This document shows positions 8,350 to 17,058 of a stretch of DNA of 64,000 nt, piece after piece. A model generated the notes under the pieces. It was not told the DNA's origin. It did not search any database and worked only from the letters and a program-made list of their open reading frames with translations. Both the position numbers and the translations under genes were made by a program. Every line of letters starts with the position of its first letter. Position 1 is the first letter of the stretch. The DNA is from Breznakibacter xylanolyticus (lineage in GTDB: Bacteria; Bacteroidota; Bacteroidia; Bacteroidales; Marinilabiliaceae): assembly GCF_003254275.1 (NCBI RefSeq), contig NZ_QKZK01000011.1, forward strand, positions 62,001 through 126,000, in the 5' to 3' direction.

Positions 8350-10407
8350 ATGAGACGAATGATGCGTTTATCGATTGCAATGGTTCTGTGGGGATTGACG
8401 CTAATGGCTTCAGCACAGATTGTTCAGCCTGTTAAGTGGGCTTTTTCCTTAAAGTCCATCGATGCTCAGCATGTGGAGGTGGTTGCAATGGCTACAATGG
8501 ATAAAGGATGGCATGTGTATGGGATGCATTTGCCAGATGGTGGACCTGTGCCCACGCGATTGGTCGTGGAGGTATCTGACGAAATTGAATTGGTTGGTTC
8601 TGTGACCGATAGGCCTGCTGCTGTGGAGGTGTTTGATAAGACCTTTGATATGAAGGTGAGTTATTATAAGGGAACGGTGTGGTTGACTCAAAAAATAAAG
8701 CTGGCTAAGTCTCAGCCGATGGTGATTCGAGGAGAAGTTGAGTTTATGGCCTGCAACGATGAGCAATGTCTGCCGCCTGATGTGTTGCCTTTTTCGCTAA
8801 ACTTTTCTCCTCAGGTGGCTGTTGTCACCGAAAAATCACAGTCAGCACCCTCTCTTGAGGTCGTTGTGCCTATTGCTGTGGAGAGTGTTTCCGATTCTGT
8901 TGTTGGCGATAGTGCCGTGCAGCCTGCCGAGGCAGTTGCGTCAATGGTTGAGTCCGGCAGTGAGCCCTCTACCGATGAAGGGCATAGCCATTGGGCAATT
9001 TTTTGGCTGGCGTTTGCCGGTGGCCTGGCCGCCTTGTTAACGCCATGTGTTTTTCCCATGATTCCCATGACGGTGAGCTTTTTTACTAAGCATAGCAAGA
9101 CGCGTGCTTCCGGGTTGCGCAATGCCTCGTTTTATGCCCTGTCAATTATTGTGATATACGTCATTTTGGGGACAGTGGTGACCGGTATCTTTGGAGCTGA
9201 TTCACTCAATGAATTATCGACAGCGGCGTGGTTTAATGGTTTGTTTGGGGTTTTGCTCATCGTTTTTGCCATCTCGTTTTTTGGCGCCTTTGAATTGGTG
9301 TTGCCCTCCAAGTGGGTCAATGCAGCTGATCGTGGTGCCGATAAGGGCGGATTGATTGGGAGTTTTTTTATGGCAACGACCCTGGCTTTGGTTTCATTTT
9401 CGTGTACCGGCCCCATTGTGGGAGGATTGATTGTGCAGGCCGCGCGTGAAGGGGGCATGGCACCCGTGGTGGGCATGTTAGGATTTTCGTCGGCCATTGC
9501 TTTGCCTTTTGCTTTCTTTGCAGCTTTCCCAGGTTATTTGAATTCGTTGCCAAAGTCGGGTGGTTGGCTCAATTCGGTAAAGGTCGTGCTTGGCTTTATC
9601 GAACTGGCGTTTGCCTTTAAATTCTTGTCGATGGCCGATATGATTCTGAAATTGGGCTGGTTGCCGCGTGAATTATTTCTGGCTGTTTGGATTGTAATTT
9701 TTGGTGCACTGGGCTTTTATTTACTTGGTAAAATTCGTCTTCCACACGATTCCCCGATGGAGCGAGTTCCTGTGTCCCGGTTTATGCTTTCGATGGTGGT
9801 ATTCTCGTTCACTATTTATATGATTCCCGGATTATGGGGTGCCCCCGTGAAACTGATTAGTGGTTTTCCCCCTCCGGGACGATATGCTGAATCGCCTTTT
9901 GGAGTAGGAAAGGAGATGCCGTCAGGAGGAGGGGCTGTTTCCTCAGGTCATATCCCCGAAGGGATGCACCATGGCCCTCAGGGAATATTAATGTTTGATG
10001 ATTATGAAAAAGCATTGGTGCATGCCCGAAAGGAGAATAAACCATTGTTGCTCGATTTTACGGGTGATGGATGCGTCAATTGCCGCAAAATGGAGGATAA
10101 TGTGTGGTCCGATCCGGTTGTTAAGCAGATGCTCGAAAACGATTTTGTGGTGGTTTCACTTGTGGTTGATGATCGTGAGGTGTTGCCTGAATCAGAACAA
10201 TATGTCTCTCAAACCGGTAAGCGTATCCGAACCAAAGGCCATAAATGGAGCGATTTTCAAATGACTCGTTTTCATAGGAACAGCCAGCCTCACTATGTGA
10301 TTTTAAATCTCGATGAGCAACCAATCGGCTCCGATAAAGCTTATGATTTAGATGTAGATGCCTATGTGTTATGGCTTAAGAATGCTGTTGATGTGTTTCA
10401 TCGATGA
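8350..10407 (+). CDS. dsbD: Protein-disulfide reductase of the DsbD family
   Basis: Inner-membrane reductase that carries electrons from cytoplasmic thioredoxin to periplasmic thiol proteins, 685 residues. Order: signal peptide (1-22); periplasmic DsbD-alpha-like domain (about 25-155) with the cysteine pair Cys135/Cys140 (CNDEQC); a Ser/Glu-rich linker; a CcdA-type membrane core of about eight helices (215-500) with Cys233 in LLTPCVFPMIPM and Cys352 in FSCTGP; and a C-terminal thioredoxin domain with CVNC (Cys575/Cys578). All six redox cysteines expected of a complete DsbD are present. A consensus promoter precedes the gene. It stands alone, so its periplasmic clients (cytochrome c maturation or isomerases) are not shown by context. 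Confidence 0.95.
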   Translation: MRRMMRLSIAMVLWGLTLMASAQIVQPVKWAFSLKSIDAQHVEVVAMATMDKGWHVYGMHLPDGGPVPTRLVVEVSDEIELVGSVTDRPAAVEVFDKTFDMKVSYYKGTVWLTQKIKLAKSQPMVIRGEVEFMACNDEQCLPPDVLPFSLNFSPQVAVVTEKSQSAPSLEVVVPIAVESVSDSVVGDSAVQPAEAVASMVESGSEPSTDEGHSHWAIFWLAFAGGLAALLTPCVFPMIPMTVSFFTKHSKTRASGLRNASFYALSIIVIYVILGTVVTGIFGADSLNELSTAAWFNGLFGVLLIVFAISFFGAFELVLPSKWVNAADRGADKGGLIGSFFMATTLALVSFSCTGPIVGGLIVQAAREGGMAPVVGMLGFSSAIALPFAFFAAFPGYLNSLPKSGGWLNSVKVVLGFIELAFAFKFLSMADMILKLGWLPRELFLAVWIVIFGALGFYLLGKIRLPHDSPMERVPVSRFMLSMVVFSFTIYMIPGLWGAPVKLISGFPPPGRYAESPFGVGKEMPSGGGAVSSGHIPEGMHHGPQGILMFDDYEKALVHARKENKPLLLDFTGDGCVNCRKMEDNVWSDPVVKQMLENDFVVVSLVVDDREVLPESEQYVSQTGKRIRTKGHKWSDFQMTRFHRNSQPHYVILNLDEQPIGSDKAYDLDVDAYVLWLKNAVDVFHR

Positions 10408-10641
10408 TATTTAAAGCTTAAGTTTTTAAAGTTTTTGTGATGACGACTGAGTGAATGAGATAAAAAAAACTGGAAATTGATGTTTTAATTCGCGAAATTA
10501 GTTCAGTCATTTGGGAATCACCTTTGCGTTGTTTGATGCGTGAGTGCCAAAAAAGCTTGTTATTGTTGACGTTCTTTCGTGTTTTTCTGCGATTGGGTGT
10601 TTCCTTTCTGGTTTTTTAATATTCATTTTAATCTTAATATC

Positions 10642-11097
10642 ATGCTTAGTTCAATTCTTAAAGGCGGTGGATCCGAGTTGTTGTCACAGCTTACCAATGG
10701 TTTTAATTTGAATGCCGATCAAGGGGGCAAAGTGCTCGATGTGGCCGCTGATAGTTTGCAGAGTGGGGTAATGGGTGAGCTTAAGTCCGGCAATCTCAGT
10801 GCAGTTTTGTCGCTCTTTAATGGCGACAATTCAAGTGCATCAGGCGGATTGGCCGATAAATTAACATCTTCGTTGTCCGGTAGTTTGCTCGAAAAAGTGG
10901 GTTTGAAAAATGAAACAGCACTTAAAGTTGCTCAGTTTATTATTCCTTATGTGTTGAAGCAGATTAATTCAAAGAAACCTTCAGGTGGTTTTAGTGCTGA
11001 TAATCTTACCGGTTTACTAACCGGATCTGTGGGAGATCAGTTGAAAGATAAGGCGTCTGATTTACTCAAGGGCGGGTTGGGTGGTTTGTTTAAGTGA
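10642..11097 (+). CDS. DUF937/YidB-like small protein
   Basis: A 151-residue protein without signal peptide, rich in Gly, Ser, Leu and Lys. I chose the ATG at 10642 because the 21 residues before it (from 10579) are an unrelated hydrophobic run. The body has amphipathic helices (ADQGGKVLDVAADSLQSGV, KVAQFIIPYVLKQI) and ends in a Gly/Leu-rich tail (LKGGLGGLFK). This composition resembles the DUF937/YidB family, whose function is unknown. It follows dsbD by 234 bp and precedes the DUF4332 gene, with a repeat element between. Family assignment is by overall pattern only. Confidence 0.7.
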   Translation: MLSSILKGGGSELLSQLTNGFNLNADQGGKVLDVAADSLQSGVMGELKSGNLSAVLSLFNGDNSSASGGLADKLTSSLSGSLLEKVGLKNETALKVAQFIIPYVLKQINSKKPSGGFSADNLTGLLTGSVGDQLKDKASDLLKGGLGGLFK

Positions 11098-11189
11098 GCG
11101 ACCGATTAATTATGACAAATATGGTAAATCCTTCATGTTGACGAGTTTTCCTATTTAACGAGTTTGAATCTTAATTCACAATTCAATGT

Positions 11190-11330
11190 CGTTAAGTTAA
11201 GAGATGAAGACGCAAGACTATGAGACAGATGATGAGATTAAGAAAGATAATTAGATCTGTCTTCTTCGTCTTCACAGTCTAATCTATCTGCGGTCTAAAG
11301 TTCTTCTTGTCTTTTATTTGATTGTCACTA
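11190..11330. repeat. Imperfect inverted repeat rich in GAGACAGATGATGA/TCTGTCT motifs, copy 1
   Basis: The left arm holds AAGACTATGAGACAGATGATGAGA and the right arm holds runs of TCTTCGTCTTCAC, AGTCTAATC and TATCTGCGGTCTAA, so the two arms are roughly complementary. A related element at 35822-35940 shares GAGACAGATGATGA and the TCTGTCT/GTCT-rich right arm. Both lie between genes. No protein is encoded. Confidence 0.6.
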
Positions 11331-11389
11331 ACTAAACGACATTGATTCAAAATTTTAAATCACTAATCACTAATTAATTCTTTATTGTC

Positions 11390-11794
11390 ATGGCTAATAT
11401 TTCAGAAATTGAGGGCATTGGTCCGGCTTATGCCGAAAAATTAGAAAAAGCGGACATTAAAACGGTTGAATCGCTTTTGAAACACGGAGCCACCAAAAAT
11501 GGCCGTCAGACCATCGCCGAGGCCTCCGGGATTGATGAAGGCAAAATTTTAGATTGGGTCAATATGGCCGATTTGTTTAGGATTAAAGGCGTGGCAGGTC
11601 AGTTTGCCGAATTGCTTAAAGCAGCCGGTGTTGATACCATCAAAGAGTTGCGTCATCGTAATGCCGAAAACCTGCATGCCAAATTGGCAGAAGTGAACGA
11701 GGCTAAAAAGTTGACGCGCGTGGTGCCCGGTATTGAGCGTGTGGCTGAATTTATTGAGGAGGCCAAAAGCCTCGAACCGATGGTAACCTACTGA
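11390..11794 (+). CDS. DUF4332 helix-hairpin-helix protein
   Basis: A 134-residue cytoplasmic protein with two helix-hairpin-helix-like repeats: ISEIEGIGPAYAEKLEKADI (4-23) and LFRIKGVAGQFAELLKAAGV (62-81). This matches the DUF4332 family, whose members have an IEGIGPxYAxKL motif and are often small DNA-binding-like proteins. The function is not known. The start is the only ATG in good position after a 290-bp gap. A strong terminator follows 20 nt after the stop, so it is the last gene of its transcript. Confidence 0.88.
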   Translation: MANISEIEGIGPAYAEKLEKADIKTVESLLKHGATKNGRQTIAEASGIDEGKILDWVNMADLFRIKGVAGQFAELLKAAGVDTIKELRHRNAENLHAKLAEVNEAKKLTRVVPGIERVAEFIEEAKSLEPMVTY

Positions 11795-11807
11795 TTTTTT
11801 TTGAAGA

Positions 11808-11844
11808 CAATAAGGCCCGGTTGTTTCAGCCGGGCTTTTTTGCA
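11808..11844 (+). terminator. Rho-independent terminator after the DUF4332 gene
   Basis: GCCCGG, a 7-nt loop and CCGGGC are followed by six T residues. It lies about 20 nt past the stop codon. Confidence 0.85.
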
Positions 11845-12006
11845 AAAAAGACCCAACGGCTGTCAGGTCTTTTCATCATTGATTAACTGCCTAAAAGGAA
11901 AGGACAATTGTAGATTTCATTGCAAATCTAAATTTATTTTCACAAAAACTAACATTTAGGCATAGAACTTTGCATATATTTTCAATTTTTATGGGTGTCA
12001 GGTGTT

Positions 12007-12999
12007 TCAATTGAGACGTTCAGCCACGATTTCTACTTGCTTAACCTCTTTTTTGAGATAATCAATGAGGGTCATGTATTTTTGAGTGACACGTTCGACC
12101 TCCATTTTTTGTTGAGCCAACACATCAGAACTTCCTTTGATGGATTCGACCACAGCGTATATTTTTTGCGCCTGACGTTTGGTTTCGTCCGACATTTTGA
12201 CAATTTCACCCGAGATGACCCGAAAGCCCGATCCCTGCATTCCCGCCGAATGTGCTTCGATGGAGGCGTTGATGCCCATGATTCGGATTCGATCGCTCAT
12301 TTCGCGTATGAAATGGACGATGGTGTCGGTTTCGCTAATTTTCATGTTCGAATCGTGTACGCGATCAATGAAGTGTTGCACAAACCGCAATAGGTCTTGT
12401 TGTTGCGAGGCCAGCTCGTTGATTCGGATGGACAGAGCATTCACGCATTTTACCAAGGCATCGCCGGCTTCTTTGCGTTTATTGATGTCGGTGTCGATGG
12501 TGGCCAGATGAATGACTTCACCGTTTTCGTCCAGGATAGGTGTCAGCGATGTGTGGGTCCAGATTTCTTTGCCTGAAGGCATGACGTTGATGGCCTCGTA
12601 AAATACGGGTTGTTTGGTGCGGATGCATCGCTCGAGCCGCTCTTTGATGGCAGGGTTAAAACTTGTTTTGAGTATGTTGTTGCCACGGATTCTGATAAAT
12701 TCTTCAAAGGTGTATTCGTACATGCGGGTGAAACCATCGTTGAACCATTCGATGTTCCCTTCCCGATCCATAATCATGATGGCATTGTCGGTTTGTTGCG
12801 CCACAATGGACAGACGTTCGAGTTCATCTTGTGAATAACGGCTGTTGCTGTTTTTTTGGGTCAGTTGTTCTTCTAATAATTCAATCTGTTGTTGAAGTAA
12901 GACAGCTTTTGCATTGGTTTCTTTACATTTCTTCTTCGCGTAATAATAAAGAATAGGGGAGGAGGTGAGGATGCCGCTGAGAAATAAAATGATGCCCAT
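12007..12999 (-). CDS. PAS-domain protein with methyl-accepting-chemotaxis-like signalling tip
   Basis: Membrane-anchored signalling protein of 330 residues. Order: one N-terminal membrane helix (2-20), a coiled coil (25-60; QQQIELLEEQLTQKN), a PAS domain (about 62-180; NAIMIMDREGNIEWFNDGFTRM, and a PAC-like WTHTSLTPILDENGEVIHLATIDTDI), then a long helical region. The helical part contains IRIMGINASIEAHSAGMQGSGFRVISGEIVKMSDET, a close relative of the tip of methyl-accepting chemotaxis proteins. The methylation helices and the receptor's long hairpin are shortened. No che genes are nearby, so the output partner is unknown. Upstream lies a stretch of about 160 bp nearly free of C on the plus strand. 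Confidence 0.82.
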   Translation of the reverse strand: MGIILFLSGILTSSPILYYYAKKKCKETNAKAVLLQQQIELLEEQLTQKNSNSRYSQDELERLSIVAQQTDNAIMIMDREGNIEWFNDGFTRMYEYTFEEFIRIRGNNILKTSFNPAIKERLERCIRTKQPVFYEAINVMPSGKEIWTHTSLTPILDENGEVIHLATIDTDINKRKEAGDALVKCVNALSIRINELASQQQDLLRFVQHFIDRVHDSNMKISETDTIVHFIREMSDRIRIMGINASIEAHSAGMQGSGFRVISGEIVKMSDETKRQAQKIYAVVESIKGSSDVLAQQKMEVERVTQKYMTLIDYLKKEVKQVEIVAERLN

Positions 13000-13074
13000 G
13001 GTGTGTTATTTGGTTTCAATATGAAACGCAAAGTTATGAAATGATTTTAAAATGATATTGCATTGGTGTCGTTC

Positions 13075-13233
13075 TTTAGGGGTATTTTTGTTTGATTGGT
13101 GTGGGAGGGCTGTTTTTTTTAAGGGGTAAGTTGTGTAAAAGGTGTGTAATTAGGTGGTTTTTCTTTATTGTGTTTGTGATTTGGTGGGATTTTGGATTTT
13201 ATTGAGGGGTATTGTGTGTTTTTGTGAATTATG
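13075..13233. other. Strand-asymmetric G/T-rich tract
   Basis: Over about 159 bases the plus strand has only two C residues, while G and T dominate (for example GGTGTGGGAGGG and TTTGTGATTTGGTGGG). The tract lies between the GH43 terminator and the start of the PAS/chemoreceptor-like gene. I see no open frame or hairpin in it. Confidence 0.75.
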
Positions 13234-13248
13234 GCTTTATGTAAATAA

Positions 13249-13283
13249 ATAGCCCCCATGCATCCAAAGATGCATGGGGGCTA
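13249..13283 (-). terminator. Perfect-stem terminator of the GH43 gene and xylan unit
   Basis: TAGCCCCCATGCATC, a four-base loop CAAA and GATGCATGGGGGCTA form a 15-bp perfect stem. On the minus strand it is followed by the T-rich TTTATTTA. It lies about 20 nt beyond the GH43 stop. Confidence 0.85.
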
Positions 13284-13303
13284 ATGTGTCGTTAAAAACG
13301 TTC

Positions 13304-14278
13304 TTAGGCTTTTCCTCCTCCGTCGATGGTTTTAATGGTTCCGTCGGCATTGTATTCCAGTTCCACAACTTTGATGCTGCGCAACCAGGTTTTTCCGCCC
13401 GAGGGGACGCTGTCGTGGTGAAACAAATACCATTTGCCTTTGAATTCAGCAATTGAATGGTGTGTGGTCCAGCCGACAACAGGCGTTAAGATGACGCCTT
13501 TATACGTGAATGGGCCATAGGGATTGTCGCCGACGGCATAACACAATTTGTGCGTGTTTCCGGTCGAGTATGAGAAGTAGTATTTACCCTGATATTTGTG
13601 CATCCAGGGGCCTTCGAAATATCGACGGTCGTGGTCGCCGGCCTTCAGTGGTTGACCGTTTTCATCAAGAATCACCACATCGCGTGGTTCTTCGGCATAT
13701 TCAAGCATGTTGTCCGACAGTTTGGCCACTTTGGCGCAAAGAGCCGAATCGTTATCGGCGGGTTCGTGCGGGTTTTCGATGGCCTTGTTGTTGCGGTAGC
13801 GCTGCAATTGACCGCCCCAAAGTCCGCCAAAGTACATGTAATATTTTCCGTCGTTGTCTTCCAATACGGCTGGGTCGATGCTGTGGCTTCCTTTGATGGG
13901 ATCGCTTTGCGGAATAAATGGTCCTTCGGGGCGATCGCTCACGGCCACTCCAATGCGGAAGATGTCGTTTTGGTCTTTCAGCGGAAAGTAGAGGTAATAT
14001 TTACCATCTTTTTGAGCTGCATCGGGAGCCCAAAGCTGACGGCCTGCCCAAGGAATGTTTTTTACATCCAGCGCAACACCGTGGTCGGTGACCTCGCCAT
14101 TGATGTCATCCATCGAAAAGACATGGTAATCGCGCATGTCGAAGTGGTCGCCGTTGTCGTTTTCGGGAATGCCCGATTCAATGTCGTGTGACGGATAGAT
14201 GTACAGTTTGCCGTTGAACACGTGTGCCGATGGGTCGGCAGTGTATAAATGGTTAACCAGGTAACGTGGTGTCTTCAT
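13304..14278 (-). CDS. GH43 beta-xylosidase/alpha-L-arabinofuranosidase, cytoplasmic
   Basis: Five-bladed propeller glycosidase of family GH43, 324 residues and no signal peptide, so it should act on imported xylo-oligosaccharides. Catalytic residues that I can place: Asp15 (YTADPSAHV, base), Asp135 (SHSIDPAVLE, pKa modulator) and Glu222 (RRYFEGPWMHK, acid). The start at 14278 gives MKTPRYLVNHLYTADPSA, the usual beginning of the first blade. It is the last gene of the GPH transporter-GH10-GH43 unit, 35 bp after GH10. Xylosidase, arabinofuranosidase or both remain possible; the setting favours xylan. Confidence 0.93.
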   Translation of the reverse strand: MKTPRYLVNHLYTADPSAHVFNGKLYIYPSHDIESGIPENDNGDHFDMRDYHVFSMDDINGEVTDHGVALDVKNIPWAGRQLWAPDAAQKDGKYYLYFPLKDQNDIFRIGVAVSDRPEGPFIPQSDPIKGSHSIDPAVLEDNDGKYYMYFGGLWGGQLQRYRNNKAIENPHEPADNDSALCAKVAKLSDNMLEYAEEPRDVVILDENGQPLKAGDHDRRYFEGPWMHKYQGKYYFSYSTGNTHKLCYAVGDNPYGPFTYKGVILTPVVGWTTHHSIAEFKGKWYLFHHDSVPSGGKTWLRSIKVVELEYNADGTIKTIDGGGKA

Positions 14279-14313
14279 TGTTTTTTGTGTTTTATTATAA
14301 TGATGTTTGTTAT

Positions 14314-15462
14314 TTATTTTTCGGTTGAGGCTGCTTTTTTAGCCTCCTCAATGATGGCAGCCACAATGGGCTTGGGTTCATAGTTGCGATCAAAAATCAA
14401 TGGATAATCGGTTCGACCACGCATGGGCCAGTCGTTTTTCCACGATTGACCATCGTGTACCCCCCACAGGGTAACCCTGTTAATTTTATCGTGGTGCTTG
14501 ATAAATAGCTTGAAGAAATCCAGATAGCGTTGGTGCAATGCCGAGCTGATCGAGTCGGGCAGACCTTCGGTGTAGGGATTCATCTCTTTTTGATAGTCGT
14601 AGTTGAGAGCCACATCGGCACCCACATCTCTGCGGGGCGAAGGCAAAATAGAGACATCGAGCTCGGTGATCATCACTTTGACACCCAGGTTGGCAAAGGC
14701 CACCAGGCTTTTTTCAAATTCGCTCACCTCAGGGAATTGCATGCTCATGTGTCCTTGCATTCCAATGCCATGAATTTTAACGCCCTGTTGTTGTAACGAT
14801 TTCACCATGTTGATCACGCCCTGGCGTCTGCCTTCATGAGCCATGCTGTAGTCGTTGTAGTAGAGTTCGGCATCGGGGTCGGCTTCGTGAGCAAATTCAA
14901 AGGCCAAGCGCACAAAATCTTCGCCCACGATTTTGTAGAACTTGCTTTGACGCCACGATCCGTCATCTTCAATGGCTTCGTTCACCACGTCCCAACCTTT
15001 CACGCGTCCTTTGTAACGGGTTACCACGGTGTGGATGTGCGTTCTCATTCGTTCAATGAGCGTGTCGCGCGAAACTTCGTTGCCTTGTGCGTCGGTGAAG
15101 AACCATTTGGGTGCTTGCGAATGCCAAATCAGCGTGTGACCAATGATGTGCATGTTGTTCTGCATCCCGAATTCAATCATTTTATCTGCCAACGTGAAGT
15201 CAAATTTCCCTTGCTCGGGCTGCAATTCTTCACTTTTCATGCAGTTCTCGGCCACAATGGCGTTGAAATGCTGTGTGATGACGCCAATGGCGGCTGTGTC
15301 AGTACCCTCAATTTGCGGGGCATTCATGGCGGTGCCAATGAAAAATTTACCCGCAAGAGCGTCTTTGAGTGATTCCGATGTTTGTTGTTTTGGGGTGCAA
15401 GCCGTAATGGCAAGCGCACAGGCCATACTGGCGATCATGAATGGTATTTTCATAATGGTCAT
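14314..15462 (-). CDS. GH10 endo-1,4-beta-xylanase, lipoprotein
   Basis: Endo-xylanase of family GH10, 382 residues. The N-terminus is a lipoprotein signal (ALAITAC, Cys22), so the mature protein is probably anchored to an envelope membrane. Catalytic Glu162 sits in GWDVVNEAI (acid/base) and Glu267 in VMITELDVSI (nucleophile). Other GH10 blocks are MKSEELQPEQGKFDF, HTLIWHSQAP and TLWGVHDGQSW. Two ATG codons at 15462 and 15453 are both plausible. It follows the GPH transporter by 21 bp and precedes the GH43 gene. It is short for the family, a single catalytic domain without carbohydrate-binding inserts, as in enzymes that act on medium-size xylan fragments. Confidence 0.96.
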   Translation of the reverse strand: MTIMKIPFMIASMACALAITACTPKQQTSESLKDALAGKFFIGTAMNAPQIEGTDTAAIGVITQHFNAIVAENCMKSEELQPEQGKFDFTLADKMIEFGMQNNMHIIGHTLIWHSQAPKWFFTDAQGNEVSRDTLIERMRTHIHTVVTRYKGRVKGWDVVNEAIEDDGSWRQSKFYKIVGEDFVRLAFEFAHEADPDAELYYNDYSMAHEGRRQGVINMVKSLQQQGVKIHGIGMQGHMSMQFPEVSEFEKSLVAFANLGVKVMITELDVSILPSPRRDVGADVALNYDYQKEMNPYTEGLPDSISSALHQRYLDFFKLFIKHHDKINRVTLWGVHDGQSWKNDWPMRGRTDYPLIFDRNYEPKPIVAAIIEEAKKAASTEK

Positions 15463-15483
15463 ATTTTTAATGGACTTTTTAAT

Positions 15484-16965
15484 TTATTCGGTGTGTGATG
15501 CTGAGGCGCGACGTGCTTTCAATTCTTTTTCAATTTCAACCTCTTTGGTCTTGTTGATTTCATAAAAGAAGAGACATCCAACTGCAATGAAGAATGTAAT
15601 GGTTGGGAAGATACTCATGGTGAGTAAGATGCCGTGAGTGGTTTCTGCCGATTGGCTGGATAAATTGGCATCATAACCATAGGAACTGAGGATGCCTGCG
15701 ACCAACGCGCCGCCGATGGCCAAACCAGCTTTTAAGCCGAAAATCATGGCTGAGAAAATGATGGCGGTGGCTCGACGGTTGTTTTTCCACTCTGAATAGT
15801 CTGCCACATCGGCAATCATTGCCCAAAGAAGCGGAATGGTCAAGCCATAAAAGAAACCGTGAATAATTTGTGTCAGAAATACCAACCCGATGGACGAAGG
15901 TGAAATGAAGAAAAACATAAATTGAGCGATGGCCGAAATGGTTAAGGCTACCCCAAATAAATCTCTTTTCCCGTATTTGTCGGCAATGGGTTTTGAGAGT
16001 GCGATGGCAATAATCATCAGGATGATGCCGCTGGCGTTAAAGAGGCTGAATGCCGATGTGGGAGCATCTTCGGGCCAGTGAAAGCCTACCAGACCAATGC
16101 CGGTGAGGAAACTGTTAAGCCCATTGATAAAGCCATTAAAACCAATCGAGTTCAGGAAGTTGGCAGTGTCTTGTTCGTTTAGGTAGTTCTTGAAGTAGTA
16201 CACATAAGCGCCACCTTTTAATGAAAGGGTGATGAAAATGAATACTGTAATAACCAACATGGCAATCCAAGGCTTATTTTTAAACAGGTCAGTAAAGTCT
16301 TGTTTAATGCTGGTTTTTTGTTCCTGCGAAGGGACAATTCGTTCTTTGGTGGTTAAAAATGTGATGATGAAAAAGATAACCCCAATGGCGGCAAAGACAC
16401 CCATCACGGTTTCAAAACCTGCCGCCTGGTCGCCTTTGCCCACGATGAGTACCAGCGGGAGCAGGATCACCTGAATGATAAACTGAGCTGTGGTAACCGC
16501 AATGAATCGGTATGAGGAGATGCTGTTTCGCTGAGCCATGTCGCCGGTCATCACGCCGCTTAATGCCGAGTAGGGAAGGTTGTTGGCCGAATAAACCAGT
16601 ACCAATAAAACATAGGTAATCATGGCATAAGCCACTTTACCACCCGGTCCAAAATTGGGCGTGCTGAATGCCAACAGTGCCATGATTCCAAATGGAATTG
16701 AAGTCCAAAGAATCCAGGGCCGGAATTTCCCCCAACGAGTGCTGGTGCGGTCGGCAATGATGCCCATTACCGGGTTAAAGAAGGCGCCGATCATACCGCC
16801 AATAAAGATGATGGCCGATGCCGTATTGGGTTCAATTTTATAAACATCGGTGTAGAAAAATGCCAAGAAGGTCATTAATGTCTGAAAAATCAGGTTGGCG
16901 GCCAAGTCGCCCAAACTGTACCCGATTTTTTCAATCACGGAGATTTTGTGAGTGGATGTGTTCAT
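15484..16965 (-). CDS. GPH-family sugar:cation symporter for xylo-oligosaccharides
   Basis: Twelve-helix inner-membrane transporter of the glycoside-pentoside-hexuronide family, 493 residues. Signatures are IGYSLGDLAANLIFQTLMTFLAFFYTDVY near the N-terminus, NPVMGIIADRTSTRWGKFRPWILW in the first cytoplasmic loop and the late MIADVADYSEWKNNRRATAIIFS. It heads the operon with GH10 and GH43. The same trio is known in rumen and gut Bacteroidota as a xylan unit, so xylo-oligosaccharide is the likely cargo (inference from context). A TATTTTTG -10-type box lies about 75 nt upstream and a large direct repeat beyond it. Confidence 0.93.
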   Translation of the reverse strand: MNTSTHKISVIEKIGYSLGDLAANLIFQTLMTFLAFFYTDVYKIEPNTASAIIFIGGMIGAFFNPVMGIIADRTSTRWGKFRPWILWTSIPFGIMALLAFSTPNFGPGGKVAYAMITYVLLVLVYSANNLPYSALSGVMTGDMAQRNSISSYRFIAVTTAQFIIQVILLPLVLIVGKGDQAAGFETVMGVFAAIGVIFFIITFLTTKERIVPSQEQKTSIKQDFTDLFKNKPWIAMLVITVFIFITLSLKGGAYVYYFKNYLNEQDTANFLNSIGFNGFINGLNSFLTGIGLVGFHWPEDAPTSAFSLFNASGIILMIIAIALSKPIADKYGKRDLFGVALTISAIAQFMFFFISPSSIGLVFLTQIIHGFFYGLTIPLLWAMIADVADYSEWKNNRRATAIIFSAMIFGLKAGLAIGGALVAGILSSYGYDANLSSQSAETTHGILLTMSIFPTITFFIAVGCLFFYEINKTKEVEIEKELKARRASASHTE

Positions 16966-17038
16966 GAGTTGTTTTTAAATAATGTTTGAATATGTGTGTT
17001 GGATTGATGGATTCCCTTTTCATTGGGTTTCTATCATT

Positions 17039-17046
17039 CAAAAATA
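17039..17046 (-). promoter_or_regulatory. Probable -7 box of the xylan transporter operon
   Basis: TATTTTTG on the minus strand matches TAnnTTTG. A clear TTG at the right distance upstream is missing, as is common for activator-dependent promoters. The direct repeats at 17059-17163 lie just upstream. Confidence 0.5.
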
Positions 17047-17058
17047 CGATTTGTAAAC

